From Novosphingobium sp. B 225 (lineage in GTDB: Bacteria > Pseudomonadota > Alphaproteobacteria > Sphingomonadales > Sphingomonadaceae): a DNA stretch of 64,000 nucleotides. Every line of letters begins with the position of its first letter. Positions within the stretch are counted from its first letter, which is position 1. The position numbers were made by a program, and so were the translations under genes. This document shows positions 8,741 to 16,738 of the stretch, one piece after another. The DNA lies in NCBI RefSeq assembly GCF_002198665.1, contig NZ_MWLM01000064.1:43997-107996 (forward strand). The letters run 5' to 3'. The notes under the pieces are model-generated. The model ran no database searches, had not been told where the DNA came from, and saw only the letters and a program-made list of their open reading frames with translations.

Positions 8741-9645
8741 CCAAGGGACGCGAACTCGTCGAACCGCAGGCGGCGACGCCTGACTACGAAACCACCGAGC
8801 CGGTGCTTTATGAAGTGATCGACGGTGTGGCCTGGATCACCATGAACCGGCCGGGCTTCAACAATGCCCAGAACGGGCAGATGACCTATGCGCTGGACGA
8901 TTGTTTCAAGCGCGCGGTCGAAGATGAGAGCGTTGGGGCGATCGTGCTGGCGGGCGAGGGCAAGCACTTTTCCGCAGGGCACGACATCGGCACGCCGGGC
9001 CGCGACTTGCATCACGAATTCGACAAGCGGCTGATGTTTGCCCCCCACACCAACAAGCCTGCCGCCGAACTGCTCTATACCCGCGAGCAGGAACAGTATC
9101 TTGGCATGTGTCGCCGCTGGCGCGACATTCCCAAGCCGACCATCGCGATGGTCCAGGGCGCCTGCATCGCGGGCGGGCTGATGCTGGCCTGGGTCTGCGA
9201 TCTGATCGTGGCGAGCGAGGACGCCTTTTTCCAGGATCCGGTCAGCCCGATGATGGGGATCCCGGGGGTCGAATATTTCGCCCACGCTTATGAATTGCCG
9301 CCGCGCGTCGCGAAGGAATTCCTGCTGCTGGGAGAACGGATGCCCGCCGCGCGCGCCTATCAGTTCGGCATGGTCAACAAGGTAGTCCCGCGTGAGGAAC
9401 TGCGTGAAGCCGCCGCCACCTGGGCCGCCAAGCTGGCGGGCGCGCCGCGGCTGGGCAACTGGCTGTCAAAACAGGCGATCAATCACGTTGAGGAACTGCG
9501 CGGCAAGCGCGCGGCGATGGACGCGGTGTTCCATATGCACCACTTTGCCCACGCTCAGAACGATCTGATGTATGGCAATTCGATTGCCGGGGTGTCGGGC
9601 AAGTCGGCTGCGGCGGCGAACAAGTCAAAAGCCGGAGAGGGCTGA
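8737..9645 (+). CDS. Enoyl-CoA hydratase/isomerase (crotonase) family protein
   Basis: A 302-residue crotonase. The first oxyanion-hole loop is GEGKHFSAGHDIG, the second QGACIAGGLMLAWVCD, followed by DAFFQDPVSPMMGIPGVEY. It is longer than usual (about 250-260) because of an N-terminal extension and an insert between the two loops (DLHHEFDKRLMFAPHTNKPA). It lies between ipdB and ipdC in an overlapping gene string, so it probably hydrates a ring-C/D-derived enoyl-CoA. It is distinct from the shorter EchA20-like protein downstream, so its exact step is not assigned. Confidence 0.87.
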   Translation: MTKGRELVEPQAATPDYETTEPVLYEVIDGVAWITMNRPGFNNAQNGQMTYALDDCFKRAVEDESVGAIVLAGEGKHFSAGHDIGTPGRDLHHEFDKRLMFAPHTNKPAAELLYTREQEQYLGMCRRWRDIPKPTIAMVQGACIAGGLMLAWVCDLIVASEDAFFQDPVSPMMGIPGVEYFAHAYELPPRVAKEFLLLGERMPAARAYQFGMVNKVVPREELREAAATWAAKLAGAPRLGNWLSKQAINHVEELRGKRAAMDAVFHMHHFAHAQNDLMYGNSIAGVSGKSAAAANKSKAGEG

Positions 9646-9648
9646 ATC

Positions 9649-10716
9649 TTGATCGACCCGCTTTCCACAGCGCTGACCAAGCGCCTGGGCTGCCGCCTGC
9701 CGGTGATCCAGACCGCGATGGGCTGGGTGGCGAAGCCCGAACTGGTGGCTGCGAGCAGCAACGCCGGGGCCTTTGGCTTTCTCGCCTGCGCGGTGATGAC
9801 CCCGGCCGAGGCAGCCGAGGAAGTGGCCCGGCTGCGCGATCTCACCCCGCACAATTTCGGGATTAATTTCCACAGCTTCCAACCGGGAGCTGCGGAGATT
9901 GTTGAACTGATCCTGCAGCACAAGGACCGGGTCAGCGCGGTCAGTTTTGGGCGCGGGCCGGACGCCAAAATGATCGGCCGGTTCAACGATGCCGGGATCC
10001 TTTGCATCCCCACGGTCGGCGCGGTGAAGCATGCCGAAAAGATGGTCCAGCTGGGCTGCGAAATGGTCACTGTGCAGGGCGGCGAGGGCGGCGGGCATAC
10101 CGGCGCGGTGCCGACTACGGTGCTGCTGCCGCAAGTGCTCGACGCGGTCGATGTGCCGGTGGTTGCAGCGGGCGGCTTTGGCGACGGGCGCGGCCTTGCT
10201 GCCGCGCTGGCCTTTGGCGCCTGCGGAATCGCCATGGGGACGCGGTTTTTGATGACCGCCGAAAGCCCGGTCCCGGCGGCGCCCAAGGCGGCTTACGTCA
10301 AGGCCGGAACCGGCGACATCGCGGTCAGCACCAAGGTCGATGGCATTCCCCAGCGGATGATCCTCAACCCTCTGCTGCGGCGGATCGAAGCCTCCGGCAA
10401 GCTGTCCATGTGGCTGCGCGCGATGGAGGCCGGGCTGGAAATGAAGCGGCAATCGGGCATGTCGTGGGGGCAGGTGCTGGCTACCGCGCGCGGGATGACC
10501 AGCCACGGCGAAATGCCGCTCGCCCAGGCGATGATGGCCGCCGCCGCCCCGATGATGATCCAGCGCGCGGTGGTTTCCGGCGACGCGGAGCACGGGCTGA
10601 TGGCAACTGGCGTCGTGGCCGGGCGGCTCAAGGACTTGCCGACTTGTGCTGAGTTGATGGCCTCCATCGAAACCGAAGCGCGCGGCCGCATCGCCGCGCT
10701 CTGTGCAGGGAACTGA
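9649..10716 (+). CDS. ipdC: Nitronate-monooxygenase-like flavoprotein, IpdC type
   Basis: A 355-residue FMN-binding TIM barrel of the nitronate monooxygenase/enoyl-reductase superfamily. The phosphate-binding region is visible in QGGEGGGHTGAVPTTVLLPQ and VVAAGGFGDGRGLAAALAFG, followed by GIAMGTRFLMTAES. In HIP catabolism IpdC introduces the oxygen or unsaturation needed before ring opening by EchA20. The start is TTG at 9649, with GGAGAGG eight to nine bases upstream and only three bases after the preceding stop. Order ipdA-ipdB-crotonase-ipdC-echA20 is close to the mycobacterial KstR2 regulon. Confidence 0.88.
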   Translation: MIDPLSTALTKRLGCRLPVIQTAMGWVAKPELVAASSNAGAFGFLACAVMTPAEAAEEVARLRDLTPHNFGINFHSFQPGAAEIVELILQHKDRVSAVSFGRGPDAKMIGRFNDAGILCIPTVGAVKHAEKMVQLGCEMVTVQGGEGGGHTGAVPTTVLLPQVLDAVDVPVVAAGGFGDGRGLAAALAFGACGIAMGTRFLMTAESPVPAAPKAAYVKAGTGDIAVSTKVDGIPQRMILNPLLRRIEASGKLSMWLRAMEAGLEMKRQSGMSWGQVLATARGMTSHGEMPLAQAMMAAAAPMMIQRAVVSGDAEHGLMATGVVAGRLKDLPTCAELMASIETEARGRIAALCAGN

Positions 10717-10719
10717 CCC

Positions 10720-11475
10720 ATGCCTATCACCACCGAAATCAAGGACCGGATCGCCGAGATCGTGTTCGACGTTGCCCCGGTCAACGCGTTCGACAGCGAA
10801 ACCTGGATGTCGCTGCCCGCGATCATCACGGCGGCGGCCAGCAACCCGGAGGTCAACTGCGTGCTGATCCGCGCTGCCGAAACGGCGCGGGGCTTCTGCG
10901 GCGGGGTCGACATCAAGGAAATGCAGGCCCACCCGGAGCGCATCACCGTACTCAATCGCGGCAATTACCTGACCTTCAAGGCGATCCGCGATGCGGAAGT
11001 GCCGGTGGTGGTCGCCGCGCACAAGTTCGTGATCGGCGGCGGGATCGGGATCTGCGGCGCCTCCGACACGATCATCGCTGCTGACGATGCCTTCTTCAGC
11101 CTGCCCGAGGTTGATCGCGGGGCGATGGGCGGGGCCAGCCACCTCTCGCGCATGCTGCCGCTGCACAAGGTTCGCGCGGCCTTCTTCACCGGAGGGAATA
11201 TCCCTGCGGCAGAGGCCTACCGGCTGGGCGCGGTCGAAAAGGTCGTGCCGCGTGACCAGTTGGTCGAGGAAGCGCGCGCGTTCTGCGCCGTGATCGCCAG
11301 CAAGAGCCGTAAGGCGCTGGTGATCGCCAAGGAAGCATTGAACGGGCTGGAACCGCGCGACGTCGATCGTGGCTACCGCTGGGAACAGGGCTTCACGCTC
11401 GAAATGTACATGCACGAAGACAGCCAGAAGAGCCGCGACGCCTTCGTCGAGACGGGCAAGGCCGCGAAGTTCTGA
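10720..11475 (+). CDS. echA20: Ring-opening crotonase, EchA20 type
   Basis: A 251-residue crotonase-fold protein. The segments VAPVNAFDSETW, GFCGGVDIKEMQ, GGGIGICGASDTIIA, LPEVDRGAMGGASHLSRMLP and the C-terminal YRWEQGFTLEM strongly resemble mycobacterial EchA20, which hydrolytically opens ring D of HIP-derived CoA thioesters. The length matches EchA20 rather than the 302-residue paralogue upstream. It starts three bases after ipdC and overlaps the next ACAD start (TGATG). I infer the same role here; the assignment relies on residue patterns and neighbours. Confidence 0.88.
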   Translation: MPITTEIKDRIAEIVFDVAPVNAFDSETWMSLPAIITAAASNPEVNCVLIRAAETARGFCGGVDIKEMQAHPERITVLNRGNYLTFKAIRDAEVPVVVAAHKFVIGGGIGICGASDTIIAADDAFFSLPEVDRGAMGGASHLSRMLPLHKVRAAFFTGGNIPAAEAYRLGAVEKVVPRDQLVEEARAFCAVIASKSRKALVIAKEALNGLEPRDVDRGYRWEQGFTLEMYMHEDSQKSRDAFVETGKAAKF

Positions 11476-12638
11476 TGCAGCTCGCTTACACCCCCGAACA
11501 ACAGGCATTCCGGGCCGAAGTGCGCGCCTGGATGCAGGCGCACGTGCCCAAGGAACCGCTCGTCACGCTGGAATGCCGCGAAGGCTATGACCAGCATGTT
11601 GAGTGGGAACGCACGCTCGCCAGCGGGAACTGGGGCATGGTCACCTGGCCCGAACAGTTCGGCGGGCGCGGGCTGGACCTGATCCAGTGGCTGATCTTCG
11701 AAGAAGAGTATTTCGCCGCCGGCGGCCCCAACCGGGCCAACCAGAACGGCATCTTCCTGCTCGGCCCGACGATCATGGAATTCGGCACCGAGGAGCAGAA
11801 GGCGCGCTTTCTGACCCCGATGGCCAAGGGCGAGGTGATCTGGGCGCAGGCCTGGTCCGAACCCGGCGCGGGCAGCGACATGGCCGCGATTCAGTCCAAG
11901 GCGGTGCGCGACGGCGATCACTACGTCATCACCGGGCAAAAGACCTGGTCGAGCCGCGCGGCCTTTGCCGATTGGGGCTTTGGCATCTTCCGCACCGATC
12001 CTGACAGCAAGCGCCACAAGGGGCTGACCTTCATCCTGTTCGATCTGAACAGCCCGGGCATTACCCGCCGCCCGATCCGCCAGCTGCACGGCGACACCGG
12101 CTTTGCCGAACTGTTCTTTGACGAAGTGCGGGTGCCGGTGGAAAATTGCCTGGCGGGCGAAGGGCAGGGCTGGAACGTCGCCATGGCCACCGCCGGGTTC
12201 GAACGCGGGCTGATGCTGCGCTCGCCGGGGCGGTTTCAGGCGACGGCGAAGCGGCTGGTGGAACTGTACCGTCAGAACGCCGACAAGGCCTCACCCGCCG
12301 CGCGCGAAGCCGTGGTGCAGGCGTGGGGGGCGACGCAGGCCTATGCCTACAACACCTATGCCGTCGCGGCGAAGATCATGGCCGGGGGCAAGATCGGCGC
12401 GGAGGCGAGCCTCAACAAGATCTTCTGGTCCGAATTGGACCGCGCGATGCACCGCACCGCGATGCAGCTGCTGGGCGCGGCGGCAGAGCTGAAGCGGTTC
12501 GCCGATGGCTCGGTCAACCAGTGGCTCGAAGGCTATATCTTTTCGCTGTCCGGCCCGATCTATGCCGGGTCGAACGAGGTGCAGCGCAATATCACGGCGG
12601 AGCGTCTGCTCGGCTTGCCGCGGGTGGGAGCGGGCTGA
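11475..12638 (+). CDS. Acyl-CoA dehydrogenase (steroid-type heteromeric ACAD subunit)
   Basis: A 387-residue acyl-CoA dehydrogenase. It contains WPEQFGGRGLDLIQW, AWSEPGAGSDMAAI, GQKTWSSRAAFADWGF and a C-terminal YAGSNEVQRNITAERLLGLP. The usual catalytic Glu of medium-chain enzymes (YEGT) is replaced here by Ala. A helix-G glutamate in TAGFERGLML may serve instead, as in isovaleryl/long-chain types. It overlaps the following ACAD gene by one base; adjacent unequal ACAD pairs in steroid clusters usually form alpha2beta2 enzymes with FAD shared across subunits. It may correspond to one of the FadE31-33 group; I cannot choose among them. Confidence 0.87.
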   Translation: MQLAYTPEQQAFRAEVRAWMQAHVPKEPLVTLECREGYDQHVEWERTLASGNWGMVTWPEQFGGRGLDLIQWLIFEEEYFAAGGPNRANQNGIFLLGPTIMEFGTEEQKARFLTPMAKGEVIWAQAWSEPGAGSDMAAIQSKAVRDGDHYVITGQKTWSSRAAFADWGFGIFRTDPDSKRHKGLTFILFDLNSPGITRRPIRQLHGDTGFAELFFDEVRVPVENCLAGEGQGWNVAMATAGFERGLMLRSPGRFQATAKRLVELYRQNADKASPAAREAVVQAWGATQAYAYNTYAVAAKIMAGGKIGAEASLNKIFWSELDRAMHRTAMQLLGAAAELKRFADGSVNQWLEGYIFSLSGPIYAGSNEVQRNITAERLLGLPRVGAG

Positions 12639-13618
12639 TGGACTTCCGTTTCTCCGACGATCAACTGAACCTTGCCGAAGGGGTGCGTGATTACCTGAGC
12701 GGCACGCACGGCCCGGAAGTGCTGCGGCGTCTGGACGAGCACGGCAACCGCGATCCCGCGATCTGGCAAGGGCTGGTCCAAATGGGCCTGACCGGGCTGT
12801 GCGTACCCGAAGCACAAGGCGGGCTGGGCATGGGCCTGCCCGAAGCCGCGCTGATCGCTGCTGAATGCGGGCGGGCGTGTCTGGCCGAACCGCTGGTCGA
12901 TACCGCCTTTGTCGGCGTGCCCTGGCTGGTGGCGCAGGGTCAGCTGGGCGGGCTGGAAGACGTGGTGGCCGGCTCCCGGCGGATTGCCGTGGCCCACGCG
13001 ATCAACCCGTGGGAGGCCGATGGTGACGGGGCAGCGCTGACCAGCGTCGACCCTCTCAGGAACCTATCCGTTCGTGTCGAGCGTAGTCGAGACACGTCAG
13101 CGCCGGGCGTCTCGACTACGCTCGACGCGAACGGAGAGGGGGATGATTTGCTCCTCAACCTTGGCGCCTTGATGTCCGCCGCGCAGCTGGTCGGACTGGC
13201 CGACGCCATGCTGGACCAGGCAGTCGAATATGCCAAGATCCGCACCCAGTTCGGTCAGCCGGTGGGGGCGTTTCAGGCGCTCAAGCACCAGCTCGCCAAT
13301 TGCTCGGTCGCGATCGAGTTCGCCAAGCCGGTGGTCTGGCGCGCGGCCTCGGCGCTGGAGCACGGGCTGGAAAGCGCCCCGGTCCACGTCAGCCATGCGA
13401 AGGTCGCAGCCACCGATGCCGCGATGCTGACCGCCGAAACCGCGATCCAGGTCCACGGGGCCATGGGCTATACCTACGAGGTCGATCTGCACTTCTGGAT
13501 GAAGCGCAGCTGGGCGCTGTGCGGCGCCTGGGGGGATCGGGCCTTTCACTTGAAGCGGGTCGATGATGCGGTGCTCGGCGGCGCCCTGCCGATCGGCCCG
13601 CAGCACACTTTTGCGTGA
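12638..13618 (+). CDS. Acyl-CoA dehydrogenase partner subunit carrying an in-frame repeat insertion
   Basis: A 326-residue ACAD partner subunit. The N-terminal helical domain (FSDDQLNLAEGVRDYLSG, VPEAQGGLGMGLPEAALIAA) and the C-terminal helical domain (KIRTQFGQPVGAFQALKHQL, VHGAMGYTYEVDLHFWMKR) are normal. The middle beta domain is short and contains about 23 residues (roughly 144-166, including VRVERSRDTSAPG) that are the translation of a palindromic repeat at 13067-13135. The frame is open throughout. The gene overlaps the upstream ACAD by one base and is probably its non-catalytic, FAD-binding partner. Whether the shortened beta domain still folds is unknown. Confidence 0.83.
   Translation: MDFRFSDDQLNLAEGVRDYLSGTHGPEVLRRLDEHGNRDPAIWQGLVQMGLTGLCVPEAQGGLGMGLPEAALIAAECGRACLAEPLVDTAFVGVPWLVAQGQLGGLEDVVAGSRRIAVAHAINPWEADGDGAALTSVDPLRNLSVRVERSRDTSAPGVSTTLDANGEGDDLLLNLGALMSAAQLVGLADAMLDQAVEYAKIRTQFGQPVGAFQALKHQLANCSVAIEFAKPVVWRAASALEHGLESAPVHVSHAKVAATDAAMLTAETAIQVHGAMGYTYEVDLHFWMKRSWALCGAWGDRAFHLKRVDDAVLGGALPIGPQHTFA
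13067..13135. repeat. TCCGTTCGTGTCGAGC palindrome (family A), copy 1, inside an ACAD gene
   Basis: A 69-bp inverted repeat. The left arm TCCGTTCGTGTCGAGCGTAG continues TCGAGAC; the right arm starts GTCTCGACTACGCTCGACGC and ends GAACGGA. The length is 23 codons exactly, so the reading frame of the host gene is kept. The same element occurs at 18705-18771 and 29477-29550 in intergenic DNA. It resembles the REP-like palindromes common in sphingomonad genomes. Confidence 0.92.
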
Positions 13619-13626
13619 GGAAACCA

Positions 13627-14778
13627 ATGGCTGAAGCCTATATCATCGACGCTGTGCGCACCCCGATCGGGCGCAAGAAGGGCAGCCTTGCCGGGGTCCA
13701 CCCCGCCGATCTTGGCGCGCACCCGATCAAGGCGCTGGTGGAGCGGACCGGGATCGACGCCAATCTGGTGGACGATGTCGTTTGGGGCTGCTGCGACACG
13801 ATCGGCCCGCAGGCGGGTGACATCGGCCGCACCGTCTGGCTGGTCGCGGGCCTGCCGCAGCACGTGCCGGGGACGACGATTGACCGCCAGTGCGGATCGA
13901 GCCAGCAGGCGCTGCACTTTGCCGCGCAGGGCGTGATGAGCGGGACGCAGGATCTGGTCGTCGCGGGCGGATCGCAGGCGATGAACGCGATTCCAATTTC
14001 GGCGGCGATGCTGGCGGCGGAACCCTATGGCTTTTCCAACCCGTTCAACACCTCGCCCGGCTGGGTCGCGCGCTATGGCGACGGGATCCTCAACCAGATC
14101 AATTCGGCGGAAATGATCGCGGCGAAGTGGGGCCTGACCCGCGCGGAAATGGAAGCATTTGCGGTCGCCAGCCACCAGCGCGCCCAGGCAGCGCAGGACA
14201 ACGGCTGGTTCGATGCCGAAATCGCGCCGATGGCGGAACTGGCCATGGATGAGACGATCCGTCCGGCGACTTCGCTTGAAGGCCTCGCCGGTCTGCGCAC
14301 GGTGCAGGACGGCGGGATCATCACCGCCGGGATTTCCAGCCAGAACTGCGATGGTGCGGCGGCGATGCTGGTCGCCAGCGAACGGGCGGTGAAGGAACAC
14401 AACCTCAAACCGCGCGCCCGCGTCCACCACATCTCAGTCCGGGCCGACGATCCGGTGTGGATGCTGACCGCGCCGATTCCGGCGACCGAATATGCCTTGA
14501 AAAAGGCTGGGATGAGTGTGGCTGACATCGATCTGTTCGAATGCAACGAGGCGTTCGCCAGCGTGCCGATGGCCTGGATGAAGCAGCTCGGCATTCCGCA
14601 TGAGAAGGTCAACATTCACGGCGGCGCGATCGCGCTGGGCCATCCGCTGGGCGCCACTGGCGCACGGCTGATGACCACCATGCTGAACGCACTGGAACGC
14701 ACCGGCGGCCGCTATGGCCTGCAGACCATGTGCGAAGGCGGCGGGCAGGCCAACGTCACGATTATCGAGAGGTTGTAA
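13627..14778 (+). CDS. fadA6: Acetyl-CoA acyltransferase (thiolase), FadA6 type
   Basis: A 383-residue degradative thiolase. The nucleophile is Cys89 (DRQCGSSQQAL), with His339 in GGAIALGHPLGATGAR and Cys369 in CEGGGQAN. This is the complete Cys-His-Cys set of biosynthetic/degradative thiolases. The ATG at 13627 has GAGGAAACCA upstream; an ATG-like start four codons earlier lacks a good site. It lies eight bases after the ACAD stop and its own stop overlaps the next SDR start (TAATG). FadA6 performs a thiolytic cleavage late in HIP degradation, and the surrounding ipd genes support that role. Confidence 0.9.
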   Translation: MAEAYIIDAVRTPIGRKKGSLAGVHPADLGAHPIKALVERTGIDANLVDDVVWGCCDTIGPQAGDIGRTVWLVAGLPQHVPGTTIDRQCGSSQQALHFAAQGVMSGTQDLVVAGGSQAMNAIPISAAMLAAEPYGFSNPFNTSPGWVARYGDGILNQINSAEMIAAKWGLTRAEMEAFAVASHQRAQAAQDNGWFDAEIAPMAELAMDETIRPATSLEGLAGLRTVQDGGIITAGISSQNCDGAAAMLVASERAVKEHNLKPRARVHHISVRADDPVWMLTAPIPATEYALKKAGMSVADIDLFECNEAFASVPMAWMKQLGIPHEKVNIHGGAIALGHPLGATGARLMTTMLNALERTGGRYGLQTMCEGGGQANVTIIERL

Positions 14779-15683
14779 TGGGTATTTGCGAAGGACGCAC
14801 TGTCATCATCACCGGGGCCGCGCGCGGGCTGGGCCGGGCCTATGCCCTGGCTTTTGGCGCGGAAGGCGCGAACGTGGTGGTCAACGACATCGGCACCTCG
14901 CTCAGCGGGGAAGGGCGCGATACCAGCGCGGCGGACGGCGTTGTGGCGGAAATCAAGGCCGCTGGCGGGCAGGCCGTGGCCAATTACGAAGACATTACCG
15001 ATTGGGATGCCGCCGGGCGGATCGTCCAATGCGCGCTCGATGCGTTTGGCGACCTGCATGTGGTGGTCAACAACGCCGGGATCGTGCGCGACCGGATGTT
15101 CGTTTCCGCCACGCTAGAGGAATGGGACGCGACCATGCACGTCCACTTGCGCGGGCATTTCTGCCTCAGCCGTCATGCGGTGAACTATTGGCGGGAAAAG
15201 CAGAAGGGCGGTGCGAACCCTGATGCGCGGATCATCAACACCTCGTCCGGTGCAGGGCTGCAGGGCAGCATCGCACAGGCGGCCTATTCAACCGCAAAGG
15301 GCGGGATCGCATCGCTGACGCTGGTTCAGGCGGCGGAACTGGGTCGCTATGGCATCACTGCCAATGCGCTCGCTCCCTCGGCCCGCACCCGCATGACCGA
15401 ACAGGCCTTTGCCGACAAGATGGCGACCGAAGGCCAGCAGTTCGACGTGATGGACCCGGCCAATATCGCCCCGACCGTGGTCTGGCTCGGCAGCGCGGAA
15501 AGCGCGGACGTTACCGGCTGCGTGTTCGAACTCGAAGGCGGCAAGATCATGCTGGAAGACGGCTGGCGCGAAGGCCCGGTGGTGGACAAGGGGGCGCAAT
15601 GGGCCCCGGCAGAGGTTGGCGCGGCGGTTGAACAGCTGATCGCCGCGCGGGTTCAGCCGCGCAAGGTGTGGGGGACCGCGTGA
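14778..15683 (+). CDS. SDR of the MFE-2 (3-hydroxyacyl-CoA dehydrogenase) type
   Basis: A 301-residue SDR with TGAARGLGRAYALAFG, a long insertion after the second strand (NDIGTSLSGEGRDTSAADGV) and NNAGIVRDRMF. The catalytic Ser-Tyr-Lys lie in NTSSGAGLQGS...YSTAKGG. The long form, with the VVNDIG and GIVRDR signatures, is that of the dehydrogenase domain of peroxisomal multifunctional enzyme 2 and of the SDRs found in the mycobacterial KstR2 region. It likely oxidises a 3-hydroxyacyl-CoA made by one of the crotonases or the MaoC protein. The start overlaps the thiolase stop and the stop overlaps the next ACAD start, so it is embedded in the operon. Confidence 0.87.
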   Translation: MGICEGRTVIITGAARGLGRAYALAFGAEGANVVVNDIGTSLSGEGRDTSAADGVVAEIKAAGGQAVANYEDITDWDAAGRIVQCALDAFGDLHVVVNNAGIVRDRMFVSATLEEWDATMHVHLRGHFCLSRHAVNYWREKQKGGANPDARIINTSSGAGLQGSIAQAAYSTAKGGIASLTLVQAAELGRYGITANALAPSARTRMTEQAFADKMATEGQQFDVMDPANIAPTVVWLGSAESADVTGCVFELEGGKIMLEDGWREGPVVDKGAQWAPAEVGAAVEQLIAARVQPRKVWGTA

Positions 15684-16738
15684 TGCATTTCGCATTCACC
15701 GAAGAACAGGCGATGATCGCCGAAACCGTGAAGCAGTTCTTCACGGAAAACGCCACCAGCCTCCGCACCCGGGCGGCCATGGCCACTGACGGGATCGACC
15801 GCGCGCTGTGGGCCAGCTTCTGCGCCGAACTCGGCCTGGCGGGCATCGGCATTGCCGAAGAACTGGGCGGCGCGGGCCTTGGTATGGTCGAACTGGCAAT
15901 TGTGGCCGAAGCTGCCGGCGGCCAGGTGGCGGCCTTGCCTTTGTTGGGCCACGCCATGGCCGCGCGGGCGATCGCTGCCGGTGGCAGCGCGGCGCAGCAG
16001 GGCGATTGGTTGTCCAAGCTGCTTTCGGGTGAGGCCATTGCGGTGTGCGAGGGCTCGCACAGCCTGACCTGCACCGATGGCAAGCTCAGCGGCACAATGG
16101 ACTGCGTGCCCCATGGCGGCATTGCCGACTTGTTCGTGATCGTTGCGCCGGGCCAGGCCTGGCTGGTGCGCGCCGATGCGCCTGGGCTGTCTGTGACCAG
16201 TCATGTCACGATGGATCAGACCCGGCCTCTCGCAACATTGCAGTTCGACGGCGTTGCTGCCGACGCGCTGGCCGATCCTGCCGCCGCGCTTGCCGTGGTG
16301 CCGCAGACCGGCTGGATCGTCACCGCCGCCGAGGCCCTCGGCGTAGCACAGGCCTCGCTCGACCTGACAGTCGGTTATGCGAAGGAGCGGGTGCAATTCG
16401 GGCGGGCGATCGGTTCGTTTCAGGCCTACAAACACCGGCTGGCGGACATGATGATCGAGATCGAACAGGCCCGCAGCGCGGTCTATTGGGCGGCCTGCGC
16501 AGTCGACGAGGGGGCAGAGGAAGCGGCCATTGCCTTGCATTCGGCCAAGAGTTTTGCCGCCGACACTGCCTTCATGTGCGCGGGCAACATGATCCAGCTG
16601 CACGGCGGGATCGGCTTTACCTGGGAACACGATGCCCACCTGTACTTCAAGCGCGCCCGTGCGCTCCAGTCGATGCTGGGCCACGGCGATTGGCACCGCG
16701 AACAGGTGGCCACGATGATTTTGGGAGCAGCGGCATGA
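15683..16738 (+). CDS. Acyl-CoA dehydrogenase partner subunit
   Basis: A 351-residue ACAD. It has the N-terminal helical part (FTEEQAMIAETVKQFFTENA, IAEELGGAGLGMVEL), a short beta domain and the FAD-binding C-terminal part (KERVQFGRAIGSFQAYKHRL, LHGGIGFTWEHDAHLYFKR). No helix-G catalytic Glu motif like the FER of its neighbour was recognised. It overlaps the following ACAD by four bases (ATGA), so the two probably make one alpha2beta2 enzyme. It has the same fold order as the 12638-13618 protein but an intact beta domain, which makes it a useful comparison for that gene. Confidence 0.86.
   Translation: MHFAFTEEQAMIAETVKQFFTENATSLRTRAAMATDGIDRALWASFCAELGLAGIGIAEELGGAGLGMVELAIVAEAAGGQVAALPLLGHAMAARAIAAGGSAAQQGDWLSKLLSGEAIAVCEGSHSLTCTDGKLSGTMDCVPHGGIADLFVIVAPGQAWLVRADAPGLSVTSHVTMDQTRPLATLQFDGVAADALADPAAALAVVPQTGWIVTAAEALGVAQASLDLTVGYAKERVQFGRAIGSFQAYKHRLADMMIEIEQARSAVYWAACAVDEGAEEAAIALHSAKSFAADTAFMCAGNMIQLHGGIGFTWEHDAHLYFKRARALQSMLGHGDWHREQVATMILGAAA

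Noticed and set aside
9625..11508. Minus-strand 627-codon open frame opposite ipdC and echA20
   Set aside because: Shadow of two recognisable genes in GC-rich sequence, with no domain.
13067..13135. Possible frameshift or pseudogene at the repeat within the ACAD gene
   Set aside because: The repeat is exactly 23 codons long, no stop is introduced and both flanking parts stay in one frame.
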